Below, piece after piece: positions 1-13,300 of a stretch of DNA of 64,000 nucleotides (position 1 is the first letter of the stretch; the number at the start of each line of letters is the position of its first letter). The notes beneath the pieces are model-generated. The model saw only the letters and a list, made by a program, of their open reading frames with translations. It did no database searches and was not told where the DNA came from. The DNA is from Rhizophagus clarus. Taxonomy: Eukaryota > Glomeromycota > Glomeromycetes > Glomerales > Glomeraceae. The stretch spans positions 498,501-562,500 of the forward strand of contig BLAL01000080.1 of NCBI GenBank assembly GCA_015698045.1, read 5' to 3'. A program made the position numbers and the translations under genes.

Positions 1-159
1 GGAAGGATAATTATGAAAAAAAGAATGTTGTGTATTTTCATCATTAACTAGAATAAGTTCTTCGTTTGAAGTTTTTTGAAAGTAATCACAAGTAATAGGA
101 ACTTGAAGCTTTATTAAATTATTCAGAACTTCGTGATCACTTAATGGACTTTGAGGCAT
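1..159 (-). CDS. N-terminal part of an unknown gene, running off the left edge
   Basis: Reading leftward from an ATG at 157-159, the frame stays open for all 53 codons to the window edge. The peptide begins MPQSPLSDHEVLNN and includes ITCDYFQKTSNEELI. Its mixed, non-repetitive composition looks like real coding sequence and unlike the A/T-rich flanks. An AT-rich stretch lies just upstream. No domain can be recognised from this fragment, and the gene may contain an intron beyond the edge. It could also be a relic; only the neighbouring sequence can settle this. Confidence 0.5.
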   Translation of the reverse strand, partial: MPQSPLSDHEVLNNLIKLQVPITCDYFQKTSNEELILVNDENTQHSFFHNYPS

Positions 160-540
160 AATAGACTATTATTAAAGTTTATTTTATTAGAATACTGTAT
201 TAAAAATTCTGACACAAGCATAATCTAAAAATTTAAACTTATCAGTTATTACTTTGACAATTTAAAAATTTTTTATTTCCTTTTTAAAATATTTTCGCCT
301 TCCTTTTTAGAGTATGCACAAAATATAAACAATTTAAAGATTAAGAATAGGATTGGAGTATGATTAACTTTGGAAAGAGACTTGTCAAAATAAGAGGAGA
401 CGTTATTATTAATGGGGGTGTGTTACATTTATTTTGACGTGTTTATCACGAGGTAATCACATGCAAATAATACAATTTTTTTAAATATCACATAACAGAT
501 AAGATAATATATGGAAATGAGTGATATCCGCCCATATGAC

Positions 541-735
541 TAAATTCGGAATTTTTTTTAACGTGTTAATTCCTACCACAACTTAATGCCGGCCGAAATT
601 ATGTTTCGCAAATGATAATTCTGTCCAAATTTTAATGCCGACCAGAATTAAGTTTTAACCGGTTAATTAACCGGTTAAAGAGTTGGTTAACCGGTTATTA
701 ACCGGTTAAGGTTTTTTGGACCGGTTCCAAACTCT
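541..735. repeat. Small element with AACCGGTTAA palindromes and GCCGGCC/GCCGACC motifs
   Basis: Between about 655 and 712 the palindrome AACCGGTTAA occurs four times with spacers, followed by a GGACCGGTTCC palindrome. Just before it, TTAATGCCGGCCGAAATT and a related TTAATGCCGACCAGAATT occur. The same TTAAT-YGGCC style of motif recurs in several other small elements of this window. Terminal repeats and a target duplication were not found, so the boundaries are approximate. Confidence 0.4.
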
Positions 736-1109
736 AGTCCGTAAACCATGGACAAATAAACTTATCAGCTTTGAAGTCTCAGCTTCGCACATGTTTCACA
801 TTTCCAGCTTGAATAGAGAATGAACATGTTGCTATAAATTATGACAGTGGCAGTGAAAGAAAATTATTTCTGGTTGATGATGAAGATTTGGTAAATATGG
901 ATTCAAGTTGGATCTTTGGATAGTGTTTATTTTTGAGAATAAGTTACTATGAGATGATTTATAGCAACAGCTATTTTGTTGTAACATTTTCTCAGATCAA
1001 GACATTATCTGAGTTAATGTCCAATAGTTATACTGATTTACCCAGGTTTAATGGAAAATCCGTTGACACACGTATTGGAAGTTATAAGTGTGGGGATTAT
1101 GGATATATG

Positions 1110-1394
1110 GAGTTATGTAAGTCTCTTACGGTATCATTAATAGAAATTTCGACAGAGTCATATCATTATTATCAATACTTGCTTCACTAACGTTGATATC
1201 TTTATCTATTTCAGCGACAACTTTAGTCTTTTTGGTTTTTCTGTTATTGGAAAGTTGTCCTTTTACGGTGCTAAAACTTAAGTCCATATCAGATATGTAG
1301 TTTTAATATGTTCTATATCTACTGAGGCGGAACTTCTAGTAATATGTCTGGTTGCTGCGTATTTGGTACTATGACTTTTCGAAGTTGTAGACAT
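1110..1394 (-). pseudogene. Broken small gene of unknown function
   Basis: From an ATG at 1392-1394 (reading leftward) the peptide begins MSTTSKSHSTKYAATRH and is rich in Ser/Thr/Lys. After about 33 codons the coding-like sequence carries on in a neighbouring frame (DMDLSFSTVKGQLSNN, then a basic KTKKTKVV stretch) and stops near 1128. The composition of both parts is coding-like and the switch looks like a one-base slip. No domain is recognised. The overlapping plus-strand open frame at 933-1190 is less protein-like and has no ATG at its start. This may be the N-terminus of a dead host gene or of a transposon protein. Confidence 0.35.
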
Positions 1395-2090
1395 AGTAAA
1401 AATGTAAATAAGTTTGACTTCTCCTTTCTGAAAAGAAAACAAAGTTGTTGATATATAGTTTATAATAAGATTTGTTGTTTTCTTTTTTGACCGATGAATC
1501 GGTGGGGATAAAATTGATTTTTTAAACAGAACAGTACAATTTAGATGATCGTACAGTACAGTTTATCATTATACCTTGAATTTATCATTAATTACTCAGT
1601 AAAAGTGAGCGTAGCAAATCATGAATAACTTCGTATCCATATTTAGGAGTAAAACAATGAGTATATATATGTATATATATTTGAGAAGCAATTTAAATAC
1701 AAAATTAAAGATGCTAAATCTGATAAAAAAGGGCGTATTAACATAAGATGTACGAACATGAGTACAATTTTTTTTATCGATAATATTAATTTATTTTAAA
1801 AAAAAAATACGCAATCCTCCTAATTCTAGATAGTACAATAATTAATAATTGCAATTATTGTTATTCATGCTTTTAATTGCAAAGATCAACAAGTTTCCTC
1901 ATAATTCCATGGGAAATTCAGCTGGGAAGCCGATCCGGATGATCAACATCCGTTACAGACTTTACGTCGTTACGATGTCTTTTGTTTACGAATAAGGAAA
2001 TTAATCTTATACATATATATATATAAATAACATATCTAACACAAAAATACTTAAAAAAAAAAAAAAAAAACTTTCTCAACTCTCAACAAA

Positions 2091-2754
2091 ATGCAAAACT
2101 CCGAATATAAAAAAAAATTTGACAATTCCAATCCTTCAAAATATTAAGATTGGTAAATTAATTGGTCGTGAAGGACGTAACATAAAGCCCATTGCTGAAA
2201 GAACTGGTACAAATATTTACATTGAAAAAAATACAATTCCAGCACAAATTAAAATTAATGTTAACAAGAAAAAAGAAGGTCCACCACTTGGAAGTAGAAT
2301 TGATGAAGCAAGAAGGCAATTAAACGACTTGATGAAAAATATTTCTGAACAAAATAATAATATTTTGGAACGAAAAAATAATAAAATTAAAAAGGTTAAA
2401 GAAGAGTCCAAAAAAATAGGACAAACTAGTAGAGTTAAAGATGATGGGTTCAAAAAAATTGGAGTAATAGGTCAAGTCAATAGAGCTAAAAATAACGGGT
2501 TCAAAAAAATAGGGCAAACCTATAAAACTAAAGATGATGGGTTCAAATTAGTATCGTACACAACAAATTCCAAAAAAGCTCCAAAAACCTATGAAAAACT
2601 TGATTATGAGGATTCTGAGACTGAAGAAATTAATGAAGATTTAGAAGAAAGATTTTACAATAAGAAAGATGACAAAAATAAGCTTGTACAAATTTCCGAT
2701 TATTCTGACGAAATGCGTTGGTATGGGGTAATTGACTATAGTAGAGAATTCTAA
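2091..2754 (+). CDS. KH-domain RNA-binding protein, single exon, start shifted by an A-run
   Basis: The open frame from 2119 to 2754 begins with a KH-like core: IGKLIGREGRNIKPIAERTG holds the GxxG loop (GREG), followed by a helix of the IDEARRQLNDLM type. KH domains bind single-stranded RNA or DNA. The middle is basic and contains three imperfect copies of a K-x-x-DGFKKIG unit; the tail is acidic (EDSETEEINEDLEE). The frame has no ATG of its own: its first codon is TTG. The only good ATG, at 2091 behind CTCAACAAA, lies one base out of frame and meets a nine-A run at 2109-2117. Eight As would give MQNSEYKKNLTIPILQN in frame. This is either a base-calling slip or a real break. No intron signals are seen. 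Confidence 0.6.
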
Positions 2755-3894
2755 GCTTTTTACAAATAATGGAAGTTAAATCAGTTAGTAAAGATATATA
2801 TTGTATTTATTTATTATTCAATATATTTTAATATTACAATTTGAAATTATAAGGTCGCAAATGTTCGTTTTATCTATCCAATTTCTTAATATATGTAGTT
2901 ATTTTGTGATTTTTAAATTTGTATTACAAATTTGTTAAATAATGGAATAAATGTTTTAATATTTTACATTCCAGACAAATATGAATAAGCATTTGTATTC
3001 AATGATAACTATTAAAACTGATTAAAATTTAAATTTTAGTTAGCATCTGTCACTTGCAGAATTCACGGTAATTATTAGAGAAGGAAATGAATCTTTATTG
3101 GGTAAGTATTAACGAAAAGAAAATATACCTTTAATACTTTAACAGCACATGAATGAGGCCGAAAAGATTTTACAGATGCTTCTGAAACTTACTTATATGA
3201 AAATAAATTATGCGATGAAAATTTTTGACGCCACTTCTGGAATTCCCTCTCCGCGCTATTTATTAGGTCGAAGGTTTGTATAACATTGTTTCACTTTCTT
3301 GAAAAAATTCTATTTAATATAGCAGATTGAAGTCTTAAAATGGTTTTTTGAAATAAACACACACACTATTTATGTTCTTTGTCTTTTTTACTTTCTTGTG
3401 ATATACTGTAATACTAATTATTAAATTAAGATTTAGTGGTAATACCCAATTTTTATTATTTTTTTTATAAGCCCTAGTCAAACAAATCCAATCAGTGAAA
3501 ATTGACAATAATTGATAAGGTGTACTAATTATGGATAAACAAGGAAACCTCCATAAATCATCACATCTAAACAAAAGAATCCTTTGTGCCAATATTCGTT
3601 TTATACCAATAAATTGGATTACTTTTTTTTTTTTTTGATTATAATAATTATGATAGAATCAACATATCATAAGTGGAGGCCATTTTGACATTTTTCAGCC
3701 AATTTTAATTCTTAAAATTTTCTTTTGATAATTTCTCCGTTCCTAAATTGTAAGCCATTTTTATTTAAATTTATTTGGAATTCAAAAATGGTTATCAACA
3801 GTTGTATAATTAAAAATGTATTTTTCGACCAAAGATATTCAAAGACTGACCAAAGACGAATAAACATGGAACAAATATTTTGATGAAAATAATG

Positions 3895-4137
3895 TCGTCA
3901 AAGACTAGCCCATGTTTCGTGACTGCCGCAGCACAAAATCGGCTATTTTCTCCGCCAGGTCATTCGTCACCAATTGTATAAATGAGATTGTCACACAGAA
4001 CAAAATGGGGCAACGTCATTCAACCTATGTTACATGTCATACAATTTATGCATAAAAAATTTTCATAAATACAGTTTTTCTAATTATTTCGCTTTTGAAC
4101 TTTAACTTTGAACTTTACGTTTTACAGTAAATGAAAA
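3895..4137 (+). promoter_or_regulatory. 5' flank shared by both RING-TPR copies
   Basis: This stretch upstream of the left RING-TPR gene matches, in inverted orientation, the flank at 14350-14660 upstream of the right copy. Shared pieces include a CGTGAC...GCAGCA...AAATCGG block, GATTGTCACACA, and TTTCGCTTTTGAACT about 40 bases before the start codon. The duplication therefore carried the promoter region with it. Which bases are regulatory cannot be read from sequence alone. Confidence 0.45.
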
Positions 4138-7100
4138 ATGGAAGCAAATTTAAGCCCGGTAAATAAAATTGATGAAAGATGAAAAATTAAATATTTTGTT
4201 AAATTACTTACAATATAATTATTATATGCATAGGGTGGAAGTTCTTCACCTAATAATTTAGATGACCCTGTTACATTCAGCACGTCGATGCTTGAAAATA
4301 CATTCAACAATTGTATTTTCCTTGAATTAGAAGAGAATGGTTTTAATACACCTGCTGATGAAAAAGTTGGGAACTTATTAATAAAGATTTAGCCCAAACA
4401 AAAAATTTGTTTGCGCTTAAATTGCTTTTTGAAAACCCTCTTAATCAATTTTCACCTGGAATTCTTCGTAATTCTTTAGTTACTTTTGCAGATCCAACAC
4501 CTTTTGATTATTATGATAAATCAAGTGTGGCTAGATTGGAGTTACATATACGTACTTGGGCTGCAATATTGGAAAAAATTTGTGTTACCTCGATGCGTTT
4601 AAGTAAAGAACTTCGAGATAAAGTTTACAATTCTTTAGCAAAATTTGCAGAGATTCATAAAAAAACAACACAAGTAATGCAAGAAGGAATTTATAATAAT
4701 TATAGATCTGGTTTTAATCAATTTAACCAACTACAGCATGATGGCAAAGATGATGATAATTTTATTAATAAACGAAATTATAATATTGACTTCTTATTAA
4801 TTCATTTACGGGATACATTACATAGTTTGTGTGATGATGAAACTTGGTTTCATGAAATTATACGAAGAGTTAGGGAATTTCTTAATGCTGCATTCAACTT
4901 TGACCCATCACTAGCAAGTGGAGTCACTCCAAAAGATATTGGTTCTTTATTGTCAGCACTTACTCAATTACGTAAAGGATTAAGTTTTAAATATCCAGTA
5001 GCTTCTTATTATGTGGATTGGAGAATCATGTTGATAATCCGACATAATCTGTTTAGCTGGTCAGGATACATTAGTAATAAGTTTCAAGAAATGGTATTAA
5101 TGGAGTATTTTTGGGGTTATTTAGAAAAAGAATGGATTGATGTTGCTGATAAATCTATTTTAGATTCTCAATCTAAATTTGAAGAAGTATCAAATAAACT
5201 TGTTAAAGTTTTGAGAAATACTGGAAGTATCATAAATGATCTTGCTGGAAATGAACCTCTTGCTTTACCACATACTTTATGGTTTGGAATATTAGATCTT
5301 GCACAAAATCTTATTCAAAATTCTACTCGAACATCTACACATGGTCTTTGTTATTATTTGGTAATTGAATCACTTAATAGAGCTCCAAGTAGTTTCATCC
5401 AATATAAAGTAATTGAAATTTTATTTCATTTACGTAAGATTAACAATCAAATGTTTTCAATAATTGAGTATGACTTCGATCAATATATCCAAAAATTAGG
5501 TGAAAATAATTCAACTACAGATTATTCAGAGAAATTTAAAAGTTTATTAATATTCGTTAAAAATAAGTGCGCTGACGATTTCAATTTATTAAATAATGAT
5601 AGTGTAAAGAGAAAGGGAAAGGGAGAAGGAAAAGGAAAAGGAAAAGAAAAGAGTAAATGGAATCAAAATGTATATTCAACAAGTGAACAAATATTAAAAT
5701 CAGATAATATTTTAGAAATAATTGCAAATGAAATGACTTGTCCGATCGACCATGAACCAACAGATCAATTATGTATTTTAAAATGCCAACATATATTATC
5801 ATTTGATAATTTTAAAAAATTGAAACAAAAAAAATGTCCTAAATGTAGAGAAAAAATTGAAGATAATGATATTAGATATTTACCGCAAAATGTTATTTAC
5901 AAATACTTTTATTCACAATTTTTTGAAGCTGGACATATTTTACCTTCAATTGAAATAGAAAATTCAACAAATAATGAATATGAGAGTGACTCAGATGATT
6001 CAGAAATTGATCTTATTTTAACTAAGAAAACGAATATTCTAAAAACATTTAGGTTAAATCCATTGAAATCGATATTTCAAATTGGAAATTTTAAGAAACA
6101 ACATCCAACATATCTGCGTGCTATCAAAGAATTAGAAGAAAAAAATTATAAAAATGCTGAACACTGGTGTAAAGAATATCTTAAAACTTTTCCAAAAAGT
6201 TATTCCATGAAATGTATATTAGCTTATACTTATAGGTGCCTCAATAATTATGAACATGCATATATATATTTGAATGAAGCTATTAAATTGAAAGAAAAAA
6301 AATCACTTGCTTGGTATATTCGTGGCGAAATCTATTTTAGACAAGGCAGTTATGATAATGCAATAAACGATTTACAATCTTCAGTAATTTATAAGACTAA
6401 AATAAAGAGTTTATATATTATGCTTGGAATTAGTTATTATTGTAATAATGACTTTGAGAATTCTTTAAAAAACTTTGAAATTGCATTACAAAATAATTCA
6501 AATAATTATTTATGTCTTAAATATTATGCTTATATTTATGAAAAGCAAGAAAAATACATGGATACTTTGAAGATGTTGGATAAATTGCTCATTATTAATG
6601 AAAAACATTCATTAATTTTATGTTATTATGGAGAAATTTTAAGTAAAATGGAAAGATATGAAAGTGCTATAACATATTTTACAAAAGCAAATGATATAGA
6701 TCCAGAAAATGTCCATAATTTAAATAAGATGGCTGTTGCGTATTGTATTCTTCAAGAAGATAAAAAGGCCCTATTAGATTTTAATAAAGTCATTCAATCA
6801 CTAGGCTACTATATTACACATAGTTCGGCATATAATAGAATGGAATATATTAGGAACCTCAATCAAATTATTATTGATATTGGATTAAAAAAATATGAAT
6901 ATGCAGAATTTTATTTAAATAAGTTAATAGAATCAAATATGGATATTTTATTCGTTTATCCATTAAAAAAATGTTCAGAGTTTTGGTCTTACTTGTGTAA
7001 ATTTTACAGAGTTAAAGGAATATTTACTTATCTTGATAATGTTAATAAATTTAATATTTATATGTTTAAAAGTAAGTACAATTAAATTTATTCTTAAATC

Positions 7101-7873
7101 AATTAAATATTATTCTAATTTTTATTAATGGTTACTTATTTGCAGAATATAGTGTTTATTTTATTTCAAATATTTATAATTTGAATGAGAATTATCAATT
7201 CCAAAAAGGTAATTTAGATAGGTGAATAATATATTGTAATATCAGATATTATTTAAGTAATTAATATAAGTTAATGATAATATTTAAAGATCTAAGTTCA
7301 TCAGGGTGGGTATTGTCTTTAAAAGACAATCCTTCATGTTCATTCGGAATATATTCTGATGATTTGACTTCTTATATCAACACCAGTTACTATAATGTAG
7401 TATAGAAAATAAATGTCAGCAAAATAAATTCGCCGGATGTTTCTATAAAATTTATAATTGAAAATAAAGGTGTAAGTTTACTAATAAATGGCCATGTTTT
7501 TAACTGTTACACATATACTCATTAATTAACTATATTTTAAGGTAAAGGAATATATATTAAAATACGAAGATATACTAGAACTTGAAGGATTAGGTTGGAT
7601 TGAATATACGTCATTCAATTCTATATTCATTCACAAATTAAGTTATATTAAGCTATCAATAGAAACAAGAGAGAATATTATTGACATGGTATACTATTTT
7701 ATGCATATGCTTTTTGATATATATTTATTACATGATTGTACAGTAATAATGATTTTTTTTTACTATAGCAAGTAGACTATGTTCGATTTACTAGAACTTC
7801 TAAAGAAAATGATCATGAAAAACGGGTTTATTTTCCTAAAATAAATCATTCTTTGCTATTTCAAACAAATTGA
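4138..7873 (+). pseudogene. RING/U-box-like TPR protein, left (decayed) copy
   Basis: Exons deduced by comparison with the right-hand copy are 4138-4158, 4234-7071, 7146-7208, 7290-7471, 7542-7688 and 7769-7873. The long exon encodes an all-helical N-terminus (FALKLLFENPLNQF...), a Lys/Gly-rich linker near 5610-5660, a degenerate RING/U-box (CPIDHEP...LKCQHIL...CPKCREKI) near 5740-5850 and then TPR repeats. Three disabling features are visible. A five-A run at 4361-4365 puts the N-terminal 40 codons out of frame with the rest, where the partner gene is in frame. A TAG at 7403 replaces the partner's Trp codon. The last exon ends early after a small deletion near 7870. The TPR region also lacks about 55 residues present in the partner. 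A shortened protein from a later start cannot be excluded. Confidence 0.7.
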
Positions 7874-7945
7874 AGACAAGTATTTTTCAAAAAATGATAT
7901 TGAATATTTGTTTGAATTAAATGACATTTTACATTAGTAACCTAT

Positions 7946-10359
7946 AAGTTACAATTGGTTTATACCGTATTATTTCTTACTTATTAGAGAAGATAGAATA
8001 CTTTGTTTACTTTTTAATTCATTTATCAGACTGAGTAAATAGCGTTTATGTTAATTTATCGAGTAAAATATTTTCAAATCAATTTTTCTTATTTACAGTA
8101 TCTTAACATATCGGCTGATCAGAAAAGCCGCCATAATTTTTTATATACTAACAAGTTAACTTTAGCATTTAATGGTTGAGTGATTTAAATATATATATAA
8201 TTAAAGAAATAATATTTATTGTTATAATTATTTGTTAAGAAAAATAAAGAAATATTTAAAAATATTATTGTTTATTGGGTTATTGGAATCCAAATGATGA
8301 TAACAATCTATCATATTAATCTTGTAGCTATTGATAATCTACTATAACTTGCTCATCTGTTTTTATAGAATTAAAATCAAGTAGTCATGTTAAGAAATAC
8401 CATGATTTGGCTTGCCAGGTGCAAATATTTGCGAATCTCAATAGCATTAACTCACCAACGCACTGTAATGGCTAGTAATGTCGAAGATTGTGTTTTGTAA
8501 CTGTTAATGCATAAGCATTCTGAATAGGAAACTGATAACTCGCTATTATAATTGTGTCTATCAACTGGTAATTGTTACATAATAGAGCCTATATTACGAA
8601 ATAGCAAGAAGTTCAGACAAGATTTAAGCATATTTACTTGTAACTGATGTTAATAAGTATGGAAACCAAATACAAATCAATGCGCTTAAAATGTATTCTT
8701 CGAAGAAAATGAGCCTGCCTAAGATGAAACGATCAGAAAAATTTCATATCCTCAAAGAGACCGAAAAGAAAAAAGTAAAAAAAGAGCTATACTAAAAAAA
8801 AATACAAGAAAAGGGAAGCTATATTAAAAAAAAAAAAAAAAGTACAATAAATCCCTTATTTAATCGAAAATATAAGCTTCAGAGCCTTCGATGAAACTTG
8901 ATCCCGATTTTTCTTATTAGACTCTTTAGTTTTTTCATCATCTTTGATAGTCCTTCTGTTTCCTACTAGATTAAGAGGAGGAGTTAGTAGAAAGATTCTT
9001 CGATTGAGTTGGACATAAAGTACCCTTTTGTAATAGCAGTTTCGAGTTTCCTTTGATCGGTTGGCCGGGAGGGTTACGCGTTTCCAGAGAATTTTTTGTT
9101 TCCCTAGAATATAGGTAATTTCTATGCATGAAATTCATTTTTGAATTTTTTTTAAAATATCTTGATGAGTTTATCCGCTTTCACTGCTGTAAGGAATTTG
9201 AGAGACCTAACAAAGTACTTTTCTGCATTTTATGCAATTATGTAACTGTTAATCCAGTCATGTAATATGTTATCACATGATTTACGCAGAATTTGTTGCA
9301 TTGCTGTTCTGACAATAAATGATTAGGCAAGAATTCATTTTTTTCTTTCCTTTTTGAATATACGCACTTTTTAATTATAAATGGATTTCTTTTACAATGT
9401 ATATAAAATCAAAACTAGCTCATTTAGATTTTAAATAGTTAATAAATTACTAATAGAAGAAAAAAGGGTTCCCAAATTTCAAAATTTAATTGATATGATA
9501 GGATCATGAGCTGATAGTAGGCTTCTTTTGATCAATTTGCAAATCGTATTAGAAAAATTGTTCAAGTATTTGACAAAAAAATAATTGAGTACATGCAAAT
9601 AATAAGAATGTAGGCAATAGTCATTAGGTTGTTATTTAAAAGTAATATGTCACAAACTGTGGATAGTAAAAGATATTTAATAGAGTTTGTCGAATACAAA
9701 TTCTTGGTTCCGCTTTTATTAATTTTTATTTAAAAGTCTAAAACCTTCAAATTGAGCGATTATTTGGAATTGGTTGTTTCCATAGTGTTTTCTTCAAAAT
9801 TTAGGTAAAGTTTTCATAGTATTAATAATATATTGAACAAAATCAATTGTGATTATTTTTGCAATTCTTATTATATAAAAATATTACAATTTCGATATTA
9901 TGATTACATATTATAAGACAAAATGTAGTTTTAATCAAATCTAGAATTTTATATATAGTTTATTTAGCTATTATAGATAATTATTATATAAAGATAATAT
10001 CTGATAGTACTTTTTTGTTATATATATATTTTTTTCAGAATTTTAGGCAATTAACACTTTAAAAACTTTCATTCAAAATGATTTCCAATTTTTATTAAAC
10101 ATATAGGTGATTCTTTTTTAATTTTCTATATTTTTTAGTCAATACTACATTTACTACAAATAGTTAAAACAAATCAATAAATAAAGTTACAGTAAATAGA
10201 AAAATTAATCTGAAAATATTTACTCATAATCCAATTTCTTTAGATTTTAAATTAATTTAAACACCATCTATTCAGTACATTTATTTTAATTTTAATAAAG
10301 TGACTTAAGAAGTAAACAAATTATCTCTCTTTTTCTAATTAATATAGATAAATTGTAAC
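7946..10359. other. Spacer between the inverted RING-TPR copies
   Basis: No intact gene is seen. Homology between the two copies ends shortly after the shared stop-proximal sequence TTAGTAACCTATAAGTTACA on each side. Around 8870-9110 a less AT-rich stretch has short coding-like pieces on the minus strand (for example TRNPPGQPIKGNSKLL) broken by stops, probably a relic. The rest is A/T-rich without recognisable structure. Confidence 0.45.
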
Positions 10360-13300
10360 TTATAGGTTACTAATGATGTCATTCAATTCAAGCAAATTTT
10401 CAGATTCTCTTCTTGAAAAATACTTGTCTTCAAAAACCTCTGGAGTATTATTATTTGTTTGAAATGGCAATAAATGATACATTTCAGGAAAATGAATCCT
10501 AATTTGATGGTTATTTTCTTTAGTAGCTTCAGTGAATCGAACATAATCTACTTGCTATAGTAAAAAAAAACATATATTATTACAATACTCAACAAATATT
10601 TATTAAAAAGCATATATAAAATAGTATACCATGTCAATAGAATTATCTTTTATTTCAATTAAAAACTTAGTATAACTTAGTACGTGTACGTATATAGAGT
10701 TGAATGTCGTATATTCAATCCAACCTAATCCTTCAAGTTTTAATATATCCTCGTATTTTAATATACATTCCTGTTCCTTTTCCTTAAAATTTTTTGAAAC
10801 GTATAATTTAATTAATTATTAATAAGTTACAGTATACGCGTAACAAGTTAAAAAACATGATTACTAATTAAACTTACATAATTACTTTCAATTTTAAATT
10901 TTATAAAGGCATCTCGCGAATTTATTTTTTTGACATTTATTTTCCAAACTACATTAATGGGGTTTTGGCCATAACTCATATCACCAAAATGTATTCTGAA
11001 TAAACAAAAAGGGTAGTCTAAAGACAATACCTTCTCTGATGAACTAGATTTTAAAAAATTATTATTAACTTCATTTTAAAGTATTTAAATAATAAATAAT
11101 ATTATAAATCTATATACCTGTTAGAGTTACCTTTTTGGAATTGATAATTTTCATTCAAATTATATAGATTTGAAATAAAGTAAACATTATATTCTGTAAA
11201 AATAATCATTAAATTAGAATCATATTTAATTGATTTAAAGAATAAATTTAAGTACACTTACTTTTAAACATATAAACATTAAATTTATTAGTATCATCAA
11301 GTAAGGTTAATGATCTTATAAATCTGTAAAATTCACACGAATAAGTCCAAAACTTTGAATATTTTTTTAACGGATAAACAAATGAGATGTCATTATTTGG
11401 TTCAAATAAATCAGTTAAATCTGAATATGCCTTATAATAATCTTCTAGCTCAATATACATCTTACATCTCATAAAAAGTAATGACTTGTTATTATTATCA
11501 ATATTAAATATTTCATCTGCTTCTGTTATAGTATTTCCATTCATTAAATACTTTAACGTTAAATAACGAAGTTGCAGATTAGCTAAATCATTATTAGGGT
11601 CTATTTCAATACATCTTTCAAATGATATCATAGAATTGCTAATATCATTTAATGAGTAATAGATTAAACCTTTACAATAATGTGCTAACCTATTTGAAAA
11701 TTCTAATTGAATAACTTTCTCAAGACTTAATAGAGCTTTATCATATTCTTGAAGAATATAATATGCAACAGCCCTCTTATTTAAATTATGGATATTTTCT
11801 GGATCTATATCATTTGCTTTTGTGAAATATGTTATAGCATCTTCATATCTTTCTATTTTACTTAAAATTTCTCCATAATAACATAAAATTAATGAATCTT
11901 TTTCATTAATAATAAGCAATTTATCCAACATCTTCAAAGTATCCATGTATTTTTCTTGCTTTTCATAAATATAAGCGTAATATTTAAGACATAAATAATT
12001 ATTTGAATTATTTTGTAAAGCAATTTCAAAGTTTTTTAAAGAATTCTCAAAGTCATTATTACGATAATAACTAATTCCAAGCATAATATATGAACTCTTT
12101 ATTTTAGCCTTATAAATTACTGCTGAAGACAAATCATTTATTACATTATTATAATTTCCTTGTCTAAAATGGATTTCACCACGGATACACCAAGCAATTG
12201 GTTTTTTTGCTTTTAACTTAATAGCTTCATTCAAATATAAATATGCTTGTTCGTAGTTATTGAGACACCTATAAGTATAAGCTAAAATACATTTTATGGA
12301 ATAACTTTGTGGAAAGGTTTTGAGAAATTCTTTACACCAGTTTTCAGCATTTTTATAGTTTTTCTCTTCTAATTCTTTCACTGCATTTTGATATGTTTGA
12401 TGTTGTTTCTTCGAGTTTCCAACTTGAAATATTGATTGTAAAGATTTATTTGGATTTAATTTAATTGCTTTTGAATTATTCCTTTTCTTAGTTAATATAA
12501 GATCAATTTCTGAATCACCTGTATCACTGTCATCCTGTTTATTTGTTGAGCTTCCTATTTCGATTGAAGGTAAAATATAACCAGCTTTAATAAATTGAGA
12601 GTATAAGTACTTGTAAATAAAACTTTGCGATAAACATTTAACATCATTATCTTCAATTTTTTCTCTACATTCCGAACATATTTTTTTTTTTAATTTTTTC
12701 AAACTATCAACTGATAATATGTGTTGACATTTTAAAATACATATTTTGTCTGTTGGTTCTAGACTAATTGGACAAGTCATTTCATTTGCAATTATTTCTA
12801 AAATAATATTACCCGATTTTGATATTTGTTCATTTGTTGAATATTCATTTCCATTCCATTTTCCCTTTTCTTTTCCCTTTTCTTTTCCCTTTCCCTTTCC
12901 AATATCACCATATAATAGATTAAAATCATCGGAACACTTACTTCTAACAAATTCTAACAAAATTTTAAATTCTTCTGCATAATCTGCAGTTGAATTACTT
13001 TCACTTAACTTTTGAATGTATTGGTCAAAGTCATGATCAATTATTGATAATATTTGGTTATTAATCTTATGTAAATAAACCAATATTTCAATTGCTTTAA
13101 ATTGAATGAACTTGCTTGGAGCTCTATTAAGTGATTCAATTGCCAAATAATAACAAAGACCATGTATTGATGTTCGAGTAGAATTTTGAATAAGATTTTG
13201 TGCAAGATCTAATATTCCAAACCATAAAGTATGTGGTAAAACAAGAGGTTCATTTCCAGCAAGATCATTTAATGAAGTTACAACATTTCTCGAAGTTTCG

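Noticed and set aside
933-1190. 85-aa plus-strand open frame as a gene
   Set aside because: It has no ATG at its start, overlaps a better coding-like region on the other strand, and shows no domain.
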